From Sclerotiophoma versabilis (Eukaryota > Ascomycota > Dothideomycetes > Pleosporales > Didymellaceae), in the NCBI GenBank assembly GCA_012274445.1, contig JAAROD010000058.1, positions 806,001-870,000 of the forward strand: DNA of 64,000 nt, read 5' to 3'. Under the pieces are notes generated by a model, which did not search any database, had not been told where the DNA came from, and saw only the letters and a list, made by a program, of their open reading frames with translations. Positions 54,101 through 64,000 of the stretch are shown here, one piece after another. Each line of letters starts with the position of its first letter. Position 1 is the first letter of the stretch. Made by a program: the position numbers and the translations under genes.

Positions 54101-54472
54101 TTCGCGTATGCCACACCAGCTTCAGGACCGTTCCTTGGCGGTCCTGCCTTTGGCGGCTACAATCAGGGAGGAGATACAGAGCCTGATGACGACAGTGGAG
54201 ATGAAGACGAGGAGGTCGACGATGCCGATGATGATGACGATGGAGAGCAGAGCTGGCATGGCGTTACAGATGGTGATGAGGTCAGTGTATCGTCCTCCTC
54301 CGAGTCAGACGCAGACGCAGACGCAGAAGCCGGTGCACAAGAGATGGTCAGCTTCTCAGGCGACGACAGCGGCTTCGAGTCTGAGAACGATGCCTCGCAA
54401 TCAGAAGGAGACAGAACGCCTACTGCACGCCGAAGACGGCTCGATGAAGATGAGGATGAAGACAATGACACG

Positions 54473-54504
<32 letters not shown>

Positions 54505-54592
54505 TGGCGTCGAGATCTTCGATACCTTACTGGAGGTGCTGGAGCCCAACCACCGCCAGTGCACATTGTACGAGTGTGATGATTCGTCTTAG
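51185..54592 (+). CDS. Large uncharacterised acidic protein with Cys-rich N-terminus
   Basis: I do not recognise the family. 1,135 residues in one exon. The N-terminus has a Cys/His-rich patch ending WCVCGHHACFHL, which resembles a small metal-binding motif. Residues of about 390-520 include helical, probably coiled-coil segments (MRELRYRLEVLENG, MYDDRLITVEHRMDEHEKM). A motif NPWEVEVVLLPWGRELRGIW (near 530-550) begins the best-ordered region, which continues to about 800. Then come a basic Ser/Pro-rich part with KRRR-type nuclear signals and a C-terminus of long Asp/Glu runs. A chromatin-associated nuclear protein is a guess from composition only. The start could also be the ATG at 51200 (MAGF). 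Confidence 0.75.
54473..54505 (+). repeat. (GAC)n run coding poly-Asp
   Basis: Eleven GAC codons in a row near the end of the large acidic-protein gene, within longer Asp/Glu tracts that start near 54180. Likely to vary in length between strains. Confidence 0.9.
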
Positions 54593-55816
54593 ATCGCACT
54601 CCAACTCGGCGCAAGAATAGGAAAAGCGCAGCGAATGCACCCAACGTTTGGGAACCATTGTTTATGATTCATTCAGGATAGACACATATGGACAGGATTG
54701 GTACATGGAAATTTGGGCTTTTGACATCTGGGGCGTTATCGAGCGGATTTGTACCATACTGTCTCACATCTCTGGCTGGGTTTCTTCTGGCGACCATCTC
54801 ATCTTTAGTCCTGGTATGCATGCTAGGGTTGTATAAAATGGCATAGCAAGCATAGCATAGCGACGATTGCCGACCCTCTCCCCTTCGAGCGGCGGAGTAA
54901 CTGAATACGAGATATCAAATCTATGGTAATCATTCTTCACTGTTCGTGTTCAAGGTTGAAGTGGAGAGCAGCCACACGAGGTAGGGATTGTGCAAATGCG
55001 CGTGAAGGTCAGTTTTCGACCGAGTTTGCAGTGCAGCACCCTGCTTCAAATAGACTGGCAGACTCATCTCAGGTGTTTCCTTTCGTTTTTCTTTCACTAG
55101 GAATCAACCTGGTATTAATTTAATATTTCAGGAACAGATCGTCAGACTAACAAAAGGGTCTCATGGCACGCTTCGTAGTTCTGCATCCGTGTACGTACAA
55201 CTCTCGGTGTTATCGTGGGGACTGTCCCGGCTCACCGGAGTTCTCGGAAGACGTTCCCTGGAAGCGCAAGTCAGCTGACGATCCCTGATGAGATTACCCT
55301 GCCTAGGCTACCGCTGTGTTGTAAGGTGGGGTATACAACACATCATTCTTCGCCGGAGTATCGAAAGAGAACTTGATGGTATTCGAGAATCGATCGCTTG
55401 AAGCCTGTTGTCGGCTATCTGATATATGTGGATGCAGCCTTTGAATAGGTGCAGACTGAAATGCGTGAAAAAGCCATCCCAGCTGTTAAAGACGCGAAAC
55501 CCTAGTCCAGCAATGCATGTGTCGTTCGTAAACGTGTCATGATCTCCTAAACGCCAACCCTAATAACTGATTTCCAGAGTCCCTTGATGGAGAGCTTGAC
55601 GCTGTACCAGTCGCGGTCGCGGCAGGCCGGTGTCGAGATGTCCTTGGAGGAGGTCTTGGAGCGCTCCGTACTTGTCGAACCTGTCGTGGACGACCTTGGG
55701 TCGCCACCGTGATCCGATGAATGCTTCGAGTGTACACTGTCAGTCTTGAGGCCCACAGGATTCTTATTACTACTTCGCTCGTGCGAGTTCACCGTTTCCT
55801 GGGGCCTCTCCTCATG
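54593..55816. other. Intergenic region between convergent genes
   Basis: 1.2 kb. A minus-strand frame of 81 codons (55547-55792, Ser/Thr-rich) is the longest plausible one; it has no motif, so I do not call it. Otherwise I see nothing. Confidence 0.5.
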
Positions 55817-56441
55817 CTAATCGATACCGTGTTGCTGCTTGAGCTTTTCTAAGTTTTCCTGGCGCTCGGCGAGGTCGTTCGCGGCTTTGATCATCTTATC
55901 TGGCTGATGATATAATACTGGACTCGTTAGTTTCCGGCAAAGGGGACGAGCGGGTACTTGTAGTCGTACCAACGAGATAACGGTTCTGGAAGTTGAAGCC
56001 GTTCAGCTTGTCGCAAGCGGACTTTGCGTCCATTACGTCCTCATAGACAACGAACGCGGTACCCTTGGTGTTGTTGGCGATACCCTGGCGAATTTGGCTG
56101 GTGACGGATTAGCATGGTGGGCGTGGTGGAGAGTGCTGACAGGCAGAGAGAGCGACGTACCGCACCGGGCCGAACTTGCCAAAGAGGTCGAAAAGCTCCT
56201 CTGGAGTGACGTTGAAGCTGGGACGCGTTAGTGGAAGACTGGCGAGAAAACACGACACTACTCACCTCAGGTTCTTTACGAAGAGAGCTCTATACGGGAA
56301 ACAACAGGTTAGCGGAGGTCGTGTGGACAGGCCGCATGCGTGCGACAGCGAAAGGCTCGCCAAGCAGGCACAGGCGCAGGCACGGCAGAGAAGGCGGACT
56401 CACCGATTGACTTCGGGGGCAAGCTTTCCGCCGCGACTCAT
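55817..56441 (-). CDS. Splicing factor SF3b subunit p14 (RRM protein)
   Basis: Component of the U2 snRNP SF3b complex that contacts the branch-point adenosine. Five small exons: 56404-56441, 56266-56289, 56161-56217, 55970-56097 and 55817-55917, all with GT-AG introns of 48-114 nt; 115 residues. The protein starts MSRGGKLAPEVNRALFVKNLS. It has a single RRM with RNP2 LFVKNL and RNP1 KGTAFVVYED, then RYLVVLYHQPDKM and a helical C-terminus. Exon 2 is only 24 nt. Five exons in a 115-residue gene is unusually dense for this region. It is divergent from the JHD1-type gene. Confidence 0.93.
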
Positions 56442-57312
56442 ACTTTGGCGACTGTGGTGGAGGGTTCAGAGAGGGCGGATGGGTGCACGGTCAGAAGAGC
56501 GGCGTGGGGTGGATGAGGTATTGAGAGCAGGGCGGGTGGCAGATGAGGCGCTAGGCCAAGACCGTCACGTGACCGGCGACTCGGGGAGAAGGCGCGGCAG
56601 GGCAGGGAATAAGATGAGCAGCCAGCCGGGGAGGAAGGCAGGCCGGAGTGGAAGCAAGCTATGGTGGGTCAGAGCAGCAGCAGCAGAGCAGAGGCGAGCA
56701 GAGCAGCAGCGCAGTACAACAGCAGAGCAGCGCAGAACAGCGATTGCACTGCGGCGTGCACGGCGACCAAGCTGCTCTGCGAGTGCGGCCGTGGCAGTGG
56801 GAGTGGCAGCGGCAGCGGCAGTGAGGAGCACCCAGTCGGAGACGGAGACGTGTGCGGCAGCGAATGAGGGCCTGAGTCCCGGCAGTGCTCCAGCGTCGTC
56901 CACAGCAAGCAGCACACGGCACCACCGCTGAGAGCACGCGCCTGCTGCCCTCGTCCGCGCCGTCCGTCGATTGCGCCCTGCACCCGCTGCCGCGAGCCTC
57001 TCCGCTGCGTCCCTTCGGTGCACTGCTGCGCCCGGCGGTCGCGGTCGCATGCTCGAGCCAGAGCAGCATCCCCACATCAAAACCTCCGCCATCGTTTCTC
57101 CCTCCCCCCCAGCACCACCACCCGCCGCACCGCGCCCACGCCCATCCAGCGCTCGCCCAGCGCCCGAGTCGCTCCGCCAAAGGACATGCTTGCGCCCGCC
57201 CGCGCCGCCCTCCCGCACCGCGCAGCCGCTCCATAGCTTCGACCTCCCGAGACGCCAGCCCGAGCACGCTCCGCCGAGACGACAGCCACCCCCCTCCGCG
57301 CACCCAGCCGCG
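56442..57312. promoter_or_regulatory. GC-rich divergent promoter, SF3b p14 and JHD1-type gene
   Basis: 870 bp with CT-rich and CAG/CTG-rich stretches. The JHD1 frame is open upstream to 56971, so part of this may be coding if the earlier ATG is used. The long minus-strand frame across here is a compositional artefact. Confidence 0.55.
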
Positions 57313-58244
57313 ATGCGCAGGATAGCCAGCTTCAAGCCGCAGCACCGGCAGCCCGCCGCGCGCGCCGCGACCCCTCCGCCGCCGCCCTACGAGCCGCTGT
57401 CGCCGCTGCTGCAGCCGACGGCGCCCGTGGCAGCAGACCCCGCGGGCGGCCACCGCGACGATGCAGCAGCGCGCCGCAGACACCCCAATGGCGCCGCGGG
57501 GCCCTCGACGGCTGCGACTGCGACTGCGACAGCCACTGCGACAGCGACAGCCACTGCCACAGCCACTGCCACTGCCACTACCGCAGCGCCGCCCCCAGCC
57601 CCAGCCCCTGCGACGAGGGCCTGCCCGCCGCAGCGCTCCGCTCCTCTGCCTCCGCCGCAGCCACGCCCGCACCACGCCTGGACGCCGGGCTCGCCCATCG
57701 AGGCCCTCGCCGACGCCGCCGTCGCGTCGCAGCGCTCGCGTCCGGCCCCCGTCGACCACGCCCGCCGCGCCTCGTACGCCGCGCCCTCGCCCAGCGCCCT
57801 CGCCCTCGCCCCGGACCACGGCCGGCTCAGAGACCCAGCCTACGCCTACGACGACCGGCCGGCCAAGCGGGCGCGCTCCGAGCTCCACAGCGCCTCCTCG
57901 CCCACGTACGCGCAGCAGCACTCGCGCCCGGCTACGAGCCACAACCCGGGCTGGTCCTACAGCGTCGAGCTCATGGCCGACGCCAGCATGCGCCTGCACC
58001 AGCACAACGGCCTCGCCGCCCCAAAGCAAGAGCACAATCCAGACAAGCGGCTGTCCGACGCCCAGCTGCTGCTCGACTTCTTCCAGGTCTCCGCCCACAC
58101 CGCACAGACGCCGCCCTCGACGGCACGGCGGCTGAGCGTCTCGCACCTGCCCCCCACCCATCCCGCCCCGTACCCCCGCCTGCACTCTCCCCATCACCCA
58201 CAGCATCATCCGCCCGTGCCGCCAAGTCCGCACGCCGTGCCTTC

Positions 58245-58276
<32 letters not shown>

Positions 58277-61200
58277 TCCACCATGCGCAGCACCCCCGTC
58301 CGCCCTCTGGCGTTGCGCACGTTCCAGAACCGCCCTCGCTTCCCACCGATGTTACATTGCCTGCGCCGGCAGTCCAGACACGCACCCCCCCGGAACACTC
58401 GTCCACCGCCCAACCTCCACCGCCAATGTCCAACACGCCCACCACCGAAGACGCCAAACCCAAGAAGCACCAAGGCTGGCCCAAGGGCAAACCACGAGGC
58501 CCGCGCACCACCCCTTCTAGCAGCAAGAGAAAAAAACCAACGCCAAAGCCCAAACCCGCATCTTCGGCAGCCTCCAAGGGTGCGACTGACCAGGCCCACT
58601 CGCCGCTCAGCAATGGCATCGCTGCAACCGCAGACCCGTCTACCTCGTCCTCCTCCACTGCCACGCCACCATATAGCCACTCGTCTGGCCCGCGCCGTCA
58701 TTCCTTCTCGAATTCTTTTTTAGTGTTGCCCACCACTGATACGCCTTCTGCAGCTGTGCGCGCTCAGTCTGTCCCACTCCAGACATTTCTCAGCACAGCA
58801 CCACCCGCCGCTGAACCTACTCGGCGTACCAAAGCGCAGCAGGCTGCCGAGCCAGATCCCATATGCGCCTCGTGCAAGTCTTCTGACTCGGAGGTCAAAG
58901 TCGGTGATGGCGAGCAGTGGATCGGTTGCGACGGTTGTAAAGAGTGGTACCATTACGCCTGCGCTGGATTCAACAGCGAGCGAGAGGTACGGGATGTAAA
59001 CAAGTTTTACTGCGACCCGTGTAGACCCAAATTTGGTCAAACAACGAGTAGGTCTACCGACGCATTTTGGAGTACTAAGTCTGACCTGACCCAGAGGTTC
59101 GCAAATCTGTCAGAGCTCACACTACCGTTGATTACGCCGGCTTGAACCAGGGCCTCTTAAGGACATCCGACGATAACCCTGAACACCATTACATCGCCGC
59201 TTTCAAGAATGGAGACATCGAGTTCACACCCGAAACGTTCGCACGCATGCCGCCTGAGCTGGCCTCGGCCGATTTCTTCCAGAAGAGCAACGGCTTCCGG
59301 GAGCCGGTTGTCATTCCTGGAGCGCTCAATCCACGACCTTGGTCATCACCAAACCCGACTTCTGAGCTTGCCACGTCGACCGAGCAGCCTCCGCAAACCC
59401 ACGACGACACAGACATTCAGTTCGAATATGAAACCATCGCCGACGACGGACAAGACAGGCTAGGCATGGTCATACCGCAAGGCTTGACCGTTCGTCGCGT
59501 TGCTGAACTATATGGTCCAAACGAGACGGTACCCGTCATTGACGTCAAGGCGCAAGAAGGCGAGGGCAAGAAGTGGACCATGTCCAAATGGGCAGACTAT
59601 TACGAACAACAAGGCGAGAAGCCTGTGCGAAATGTCATTAGTCTGGAGGTTTCACGGAGCCGACTTGGCAAGTTGATTCGCCGTCCAAAGGTCGTGCGAG
59701 ACATGGACCTGCAAGACTCTGTTTGGCGAGAAGATGACAAGTTCGCGCCTCCGCCTGTGCAGTTTTACTGTCTCATGTCCGTGGCGGACTGCTTCACAGA
59801 CTTCCACATCGACTTTGGTGGTTCGTCAGTCTACTATCACATTGTGAAGGGGAAGAAAGTCTTCTTCTTCATACCTCCAACGAAACAGAACATGAAGAAG
59901 TACGAAGACTGGTGTCTTTCACCTAACCAGGGGCACGACTGGCTTGGCAAGCAAGTCAAGGAGTGTTACCGGGTGGACCTGTACCCTGGAGACACCATGC
60001 TAATCCCCTCTGGCTGGATTCATGCCGTCTGGACCCCTGAAGACAGTCTGGTCATTGGCGGCAACTTTCTGACTCGCATACATTATGGCATGCAATTCCA
60101 GGTTCTGGAGATTGAGAAGAACACCAAAGTGGCTCAGATGTTCCGTTACCCATTCTTTCAGAAGATCATGTGGTTGACGGTCATCAAATACCTCGAGGAG
60201 GATCCAGTACCCCAGTCAGTGCAGGAGCTTCTGCAGAGGGGCGAGCAGTTCAGACGTGACACGCCCATCTATTGCGAGCCTGACAAATTCGGGCACAATT
60301 CGCATCTAGGCCCAGCAAACTACAACCGCAGGTACTACCCGAAACACGAACTCGAAGGTCTTACGGATGTGTTGAACTACATTCACAGGACTGTTATGAT
60401 ATCGCTGGACAAGATTGAGATGCCGCAAAAGACACGCAACGCAGTCACTAGATCCATACCAAAGGGCCACGGTGATCCGGTTGTCCTCGAGCGCCACTTC
60501 GCCATGTGGATCGCATGGAAACGTGGCAACGAGACTATTCCAGCTTGGGCCGTCTCTGATCTTCCACTACCTGGGATGGTAGAAGTTGTTGAACAGAAAT
60601 CGAGCGTTCCTCCAGTAAGGCAGGCTGAACAAGAGCTACGACCTGAACTTCCAAGAATGCCCGTGGACAGAGTGCCGGATCCAGTCAAGACATACGAGGC
60701 ATCGCCGCCGGTCGTGGTTGATACCAATCCAATGGTTGAGCCTGTCACACCCTCCTCTGCTGCGCCTATGACCGGTTTCCTCCGTCCAAGCGCGAACAAC
60801 CCTCATATCACTACCCCAAAGACGTCTCAACTGGGACCAAAGCGGGTTGCTTGCGATGCCTGCCGAAAGAGGCGGATCAGATGCAAGCACAAGGACGAGC
60901 TGATAGACTCCTCAAAGCCTGGTATGCATACCATCGACCTCTCTGGCTCGTACGGTATTTCTGTCAAGCGTCGCTTGAGCGATCACTCTATTGCCGAAGG
61001 TCATGCGGCGACTGTGGCTGGTCCGGTCAACGGAGGACCTATCATGGCCGATGTAAACGGCGACCCTTATGCTCTGAAGTCTGGTCGTGTCAAGGCCTGT
61101 GCCGACTGTCGCAAGAGCAAGCGCCGTTGCATACATGATGAATACGGCAACGTTGACCCTATCAAGGCAAACGAGGTCCCTGTGCCCAGGGGGTCCGCAG

Positions 61201-62153
61201 CAAAACGGCGACGAATCAGCGAAGAGGACTCGGCTGTCATGTCCAAGAGAGTGAAGCAGGAGTCTTCCATGGACGATGTGGGATTCGCCAATGGACATCA
61301 CCTACGTCATTCCCTACCACATCAATTTGATATGGGCGGCGCTCTGCTTCAAGACATCGCGTACTCTGCTCAGCAAGCTCTGAATCAGCAACCGGAAGAA
61401 GAGCTCATGCCCATCGACCCAGCACTCCAGGGGTACTCCCGCGATGAATACCCGTCCACGAGCATGGCACCCTCATATCCACCAATGGGTGACATGGTCA
61501 TTTCCTCTATTGAGCAGCAGCATGGTAGCCATGAGCCAATGAATGGTGGTCAATATCCACGAGCGAACGGTCAACAACAGGGGCCTAGTGTCGAGCCACT
61601 TACGCCGGGGCCATCGGCTTATCACGAGTCTGGGCAGCACGAGAATGGTCGTCACCAAATGAATGGTTACATGCACTACCCCCCAACACAGCACGATGCA
61701 GTCCGTCCAATCTCATCCCCTGTATCGCCCCGACACATGCGAGCCCCATCACCAACCTCACCAACCACACATAACCACAACATGTTCACCACCGGCTCCG
61801 ATTTCATTCCTCCTGTCACCCCTACCGCACGTCATCGCACCGCACCTTCTTCAACCCACAAGTCTGGTCAGCGGAACAGCCGGACGCCCAAGTCCACCTC
61901 AGGTGGCCGGCGTCGCGACAGCAAAGATGGTGTCAAGCTTGAGCAGGGCTTAACCATGGCCATGACGCTTGGTATGGGCATCAACCTCGACTTTATCGAC
62001 CCTAATCTCGACCAGGCCAGTCGGGACCTTATCAAGCAGCTACAGGCCGAGGAGCATGGTCTTAGGCGGCGCAGTCGAGGAGAGACCTCGGCAGCTTCGC
62101 CATCACGTCCGCCAGCGCAAGTCACTCCAACACGGGCCCAGGCTGGTGTCTGA
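57313..62153 (+). CDS. JHD1: JmjC-domain histone demethylase with PHD finger (JHD1-type)
   Basis: Fe(II)/2-oxoglutarate-dependent demethylase, expected to act on H3K36 methylation. Exons 57313-59047 and 59095-62153 (47-nt intron); 1,597 residues. A low-complexity N-terminus has alternating Thr-Ala repeats and a Gln10 run. The PHD finger (about 518-570) is C-x2-C...C-x2-C...H-x2-C...C-x2-C. The JmjC domain has iron ligands His816, Asp818 (FHIDFGG) and His888 (GWIHAVW). Two separate Cys motifs follow, CDACRKRRIRCKH (about 1165) and CADCRKSKRRCIH (about 1247), then a disordered tail. The ATG at 57313 (MRRIASFKPQ) is preferred over 56971, whose extension is pure Pro/Ala/Arg. Confidence 0.9.
57511..57585 (+). 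repeat. Hexanucleotide-type repeat coding (Thr-Ala)n
   Basis: Variants of GCGACT/GCCACT in tandem encode about 12 alternating Ala-Thr pairs in the N-terminus of the JHD1-type protein. Confidence 0.85.
58246..58275 (+). repeat. (CAG)10 coding poly-Gln
   Basis: Ten uninterrupted CAG codons in the JHD1-type gene, a likely length-variable site. Confidence 0.97.
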
Positions 62154-62513
62154 GCATTTACTCGGCTTCTGGACTTATCTATGTATTTTCATTGCTCAAC
62201 TTGGCGTTTCAGAAAAGGACAGCATCAGGCGTAACACGGAATTACTTGTCAGGTTGCTTATACCCATGCACTATGAAAGTGTATATTGCACCGACGTCTT
62301 ACTTTCCTTTCCACATGGTCTCTCTTGGGTTGCGATGGCGTTATCTTATCACATCAGTCTGTTTTGGTTCTGCTTGGGTGGTTGTTTCACTCGCCAGCTG
62401 TGTTGAGCTGTGCTAATCGTTTTCTCGTTACATGTCGGGATGTAGAAAGTACCACTAGTCGCATATCATATGTCATCAAATCAAGAGATATAACCAGCCT
62501 CGTTCAGCTACCA
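62154..62513. other. 3' flank of JHD1-type gene
   Basis: 360 bp between convergent genes, probably 3' untranslated sequence of both. Nothing else is visible. Confidence 0.55.
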
Positions 62514-63266
62514 TTAGAGCCATCGCTCCATACCCCCAAATGGCGGATACTTCAACCCCCCTCCTCCTCCTCCTCCTCCTGCCTTCGACTTCCCGCTCCT
62601 CTTTCCACCTCTTCCACCGGAATGTCCGCCAGGGGGCCCGCGAACACTACTTCCTACCGTACTACTCACGCAATCCCAATCCCACGGCACATTCTTCCCC
62701 AACACTTGATACCCGCCTACCCTCCTCACCCGTCCCCTGACCCTCACATCTCTCAGCGCGCTCCGCGTCGTTGCGCGCACGGCGGTTGGCTCGACGACCT
62801 GCGTGCGGTAGATGGGCTCTCTGGGCGCGCATGGTGCTGAGGAGGCAGAAGAAGTCGAAGATGATGGTGGAGGCGGTGGACGCGAACTATGTCGTTTCGT
62901 CGGTGGAGGGCATGGGGTTTCTATCCTGATCCTCTTGCCCGGTCCATGCAGTGGCGTGAGAGGATGGAGGTGCAGAGGATGGATAGGGTGGAGATGTGGG
63001 TGTCGGTGGTGGTGGTGCAGCAGGCCGTGGGGCAGAGGTGCGTGTGGGCGGAGGTGCTCGGGTAGGTGCGGGTGCAGATGTAATCCATCGTGGTGGTGAT
63101 GGTGGTGATGGTCCGCAGTGGAGGTGACGGTGCTGGGGAGCGAGATGCTGACGTCGCTGAAGCGCGGTTTGGGGCTATGGTGGACGCGGACGATTTCCGC
63201 AGATGAGCAGTCTGACGAAGTTGACTTTCTTTTGTTTTTGGTCGGCGTGAGGGTTATCCAGCACAT
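62514..63266 (-). CDS. Uncharacterised His-rich, Gly-tailed protein
   Basis: 250 residues if started at the ATG at 63266 (MCWITLTPTKNKRKS); the frame is open upstream to 63470 without similarity to that start. The N-terminal SSAEIVRVHHSPKPRFSDVSISLP looks conserved in style. A long His/Leu/Pro stretch follows, with H7 and many HLH/HPH units, then a basic RDVRVRGRVRRVGGYQVLG segment and a Gly9 tail. No known domain. Metal binding by the His region is possible. The codon pattern is low-complexity, so the call is moderate. Confidence 0.5.
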   Translation of the reverse strand: MCWITLTPTKNKRKSTSSDCSSAEIVRVHHSPKPRFSDVSISLPSTVTSTADHHHHHHHDGLHLHPHLPEHLRPHAPLPHGLLHHHHRHPHLHPIHPLHLHPLTPLHGPGKRIRIETPCPPPTKRHSSRPPPPPSSSTSSASSAPCAPREPIYRTQVVEPTAVRATTRSALRDVRVRGRVRRVGGYQVLGKNVPWDWDCVSSTVGSSVRGPPGGHSGGRGGKRSGKSKAGGGGGGGGLKYPPFGGMERWL

Positions 63267-64000
63267 CTTTGCGTTTGGTATAAGGTCTGTAGGAGCTGCT
63301 GCTAGTAACAGTATTATCGAACCGCGAAGGGAGCGGCCTGAGCCTAGTTGGCGGTGCTGCGCGATGATAGCTTGAGAGCGAGAAGGTGGGACTGTATGAG
63401 TAGGACGGTTGCCGTACCCAGTACGAATGCGCAGAGCGATTGCTTTGGCAAGACATCTGAAAGCGTGCAAACAAAGAGGGGTGCTTGATACTTAATGACA
63501 ACAAACGTCAGAAGACAAATCCTTCAAATCCTGCTCTTGATTGCATCCATGATGGCGTTCGGAGTGATCGTATATACACCCACTTTCTGCATCATCCGTC
63601 GGCGTCATACGTGTAGAGAGCGAGGCACACGCACATGTAGAGTGCTCCCGCAGTCAAGCTATATGAGACAGGGTGGTAGTGATTTGTGCCTGCATGATTG
63701 TTGCCGGTGCCTGCAGCTCGGGAAGACGAACCTATGTTCGAGGATTTGAGCGGGTGACGGACGCTGGTGAGGGTGGAGGACTGGCGCGTGGGTTACGGTA
63801 ATGTCTTGGATGACCAACCGTCTCATTGGCCATGTGATGATGTCGCCATGAAGTGCATTTACTTTTTGCTCAACGCATCCCAGCGCAAACGACTGAAAAA
63901 CTTGGACTGGTTTGACTTGACTGAATGACAAGGAAGAAGCCAGCCACGTCGTCGTTGATAGGTTGTACGCACGGGTTGCGGGGCGAGAGAAGGTCGTTGC
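63267..64000. other. Right end of window, no gene recognised
   Basis: Short frames only. It would include the promoter of the His-rich gene. Nothing continues visibly off the right edge. Confidence 0.45.

Noticed and set aside
55547..55792. 81-codon minus-strand ORF downstream of SF3b p14
   Set aside because: Ser/Thr-rich with no domain; too short to support without expression data.
56659..58701. 680-codon minus-strand ORF across the JHD1-type gene
   Set aside because: It is the reverse shadow of a GC-rich, Pro/Ala-coding exon. The translation is Gly/Arg/Cys low-complexity and the plus strand has clear domains and splice sites.

Overview
This is nuclear DNA of a filamentous ascomycete, most likely a dothideomycete of the Pleosporales type. 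The evidence is short introns (about 47-236 nt) with CTAAC/CTGAC branch points, fungal-specific genes (a Vac7-like vacuolar protein, a cytochrome-b5 sphingolipid desaturase, a PHD-JmjC demethylase), and a block of AT-rich DNA with the C-to-T/G-to-A pattern of repeat-induced point mutation (RIP). The placement is inference; I could not search a database.

Layout. 1-4564: a conserved flank with the Fe-S scaffold ISU1 (+) and a mitochondrial carrier (-). 4565-33154: a 28.6-kb nested transposon island bounded by a TA and a 44-bp terminal inverted repeat at each end. The outer shell is a RIP-ruined pogo/Fot1-type transposon whose transposase lies in three pieces (4667-5197, 12184-12364, 32384-33029). 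A second terminal-inverted-repeat element ('X', 12365-32383) sits in it. X holds a RIP-ruined Ty1/copia element (12393-28512), a RIP-ruined solo LTR (28974-29472) and a direct-repeat-flanked element (29611-31139). Two intact Ty3/gypsy chromoviruses lie on top: G1 (+, 5198-12183) in the pogo shell and G2 (-, 12545-19542) in the copia LTR. 33155-38650: three decayed signalling-type genes (phosphotransferase, protein kinase, G-protein alpha). 38877-64000: gene-rich conserved DNA with a secreted EGF/beta-propeller protein, VAC7, a delta-8 sphingolipid desaturase, phosphoribomutase, a large unknown acidic protein, SF3b p14, a JHD1-type demethylase and a His-rich unknown.

The main discovery candidate is in G1 and G2. 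They are closely similar through gag, pol, R and U5, but from just after the chromodomain to the TATA box of the LTR they carry unrelated sequence. In both, that block holds an antisense ORF whose cysteines fit the fungal Zn2Cys6 spacing, followed by a coiled coil, and a U3 with its own repeated motifs: four 16-bp palindromes in G2, two long direct repeats in G1. This suggests an exchangeable regulator-plus-binding-site cassette carried by a retrotransposon. The same elements show a T TTT TTA -1 frameshift site, a primer-binding site that fits self-priming, and three W-x2-C-x4-C-x2-H modules in Gag.

Also notable: the first intron of ISU1 only restores the conserved protein if spliced as AT-AC (ATAAGT...CAC). 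The rest of the right flank looks like ordinary housekeeping sequence.
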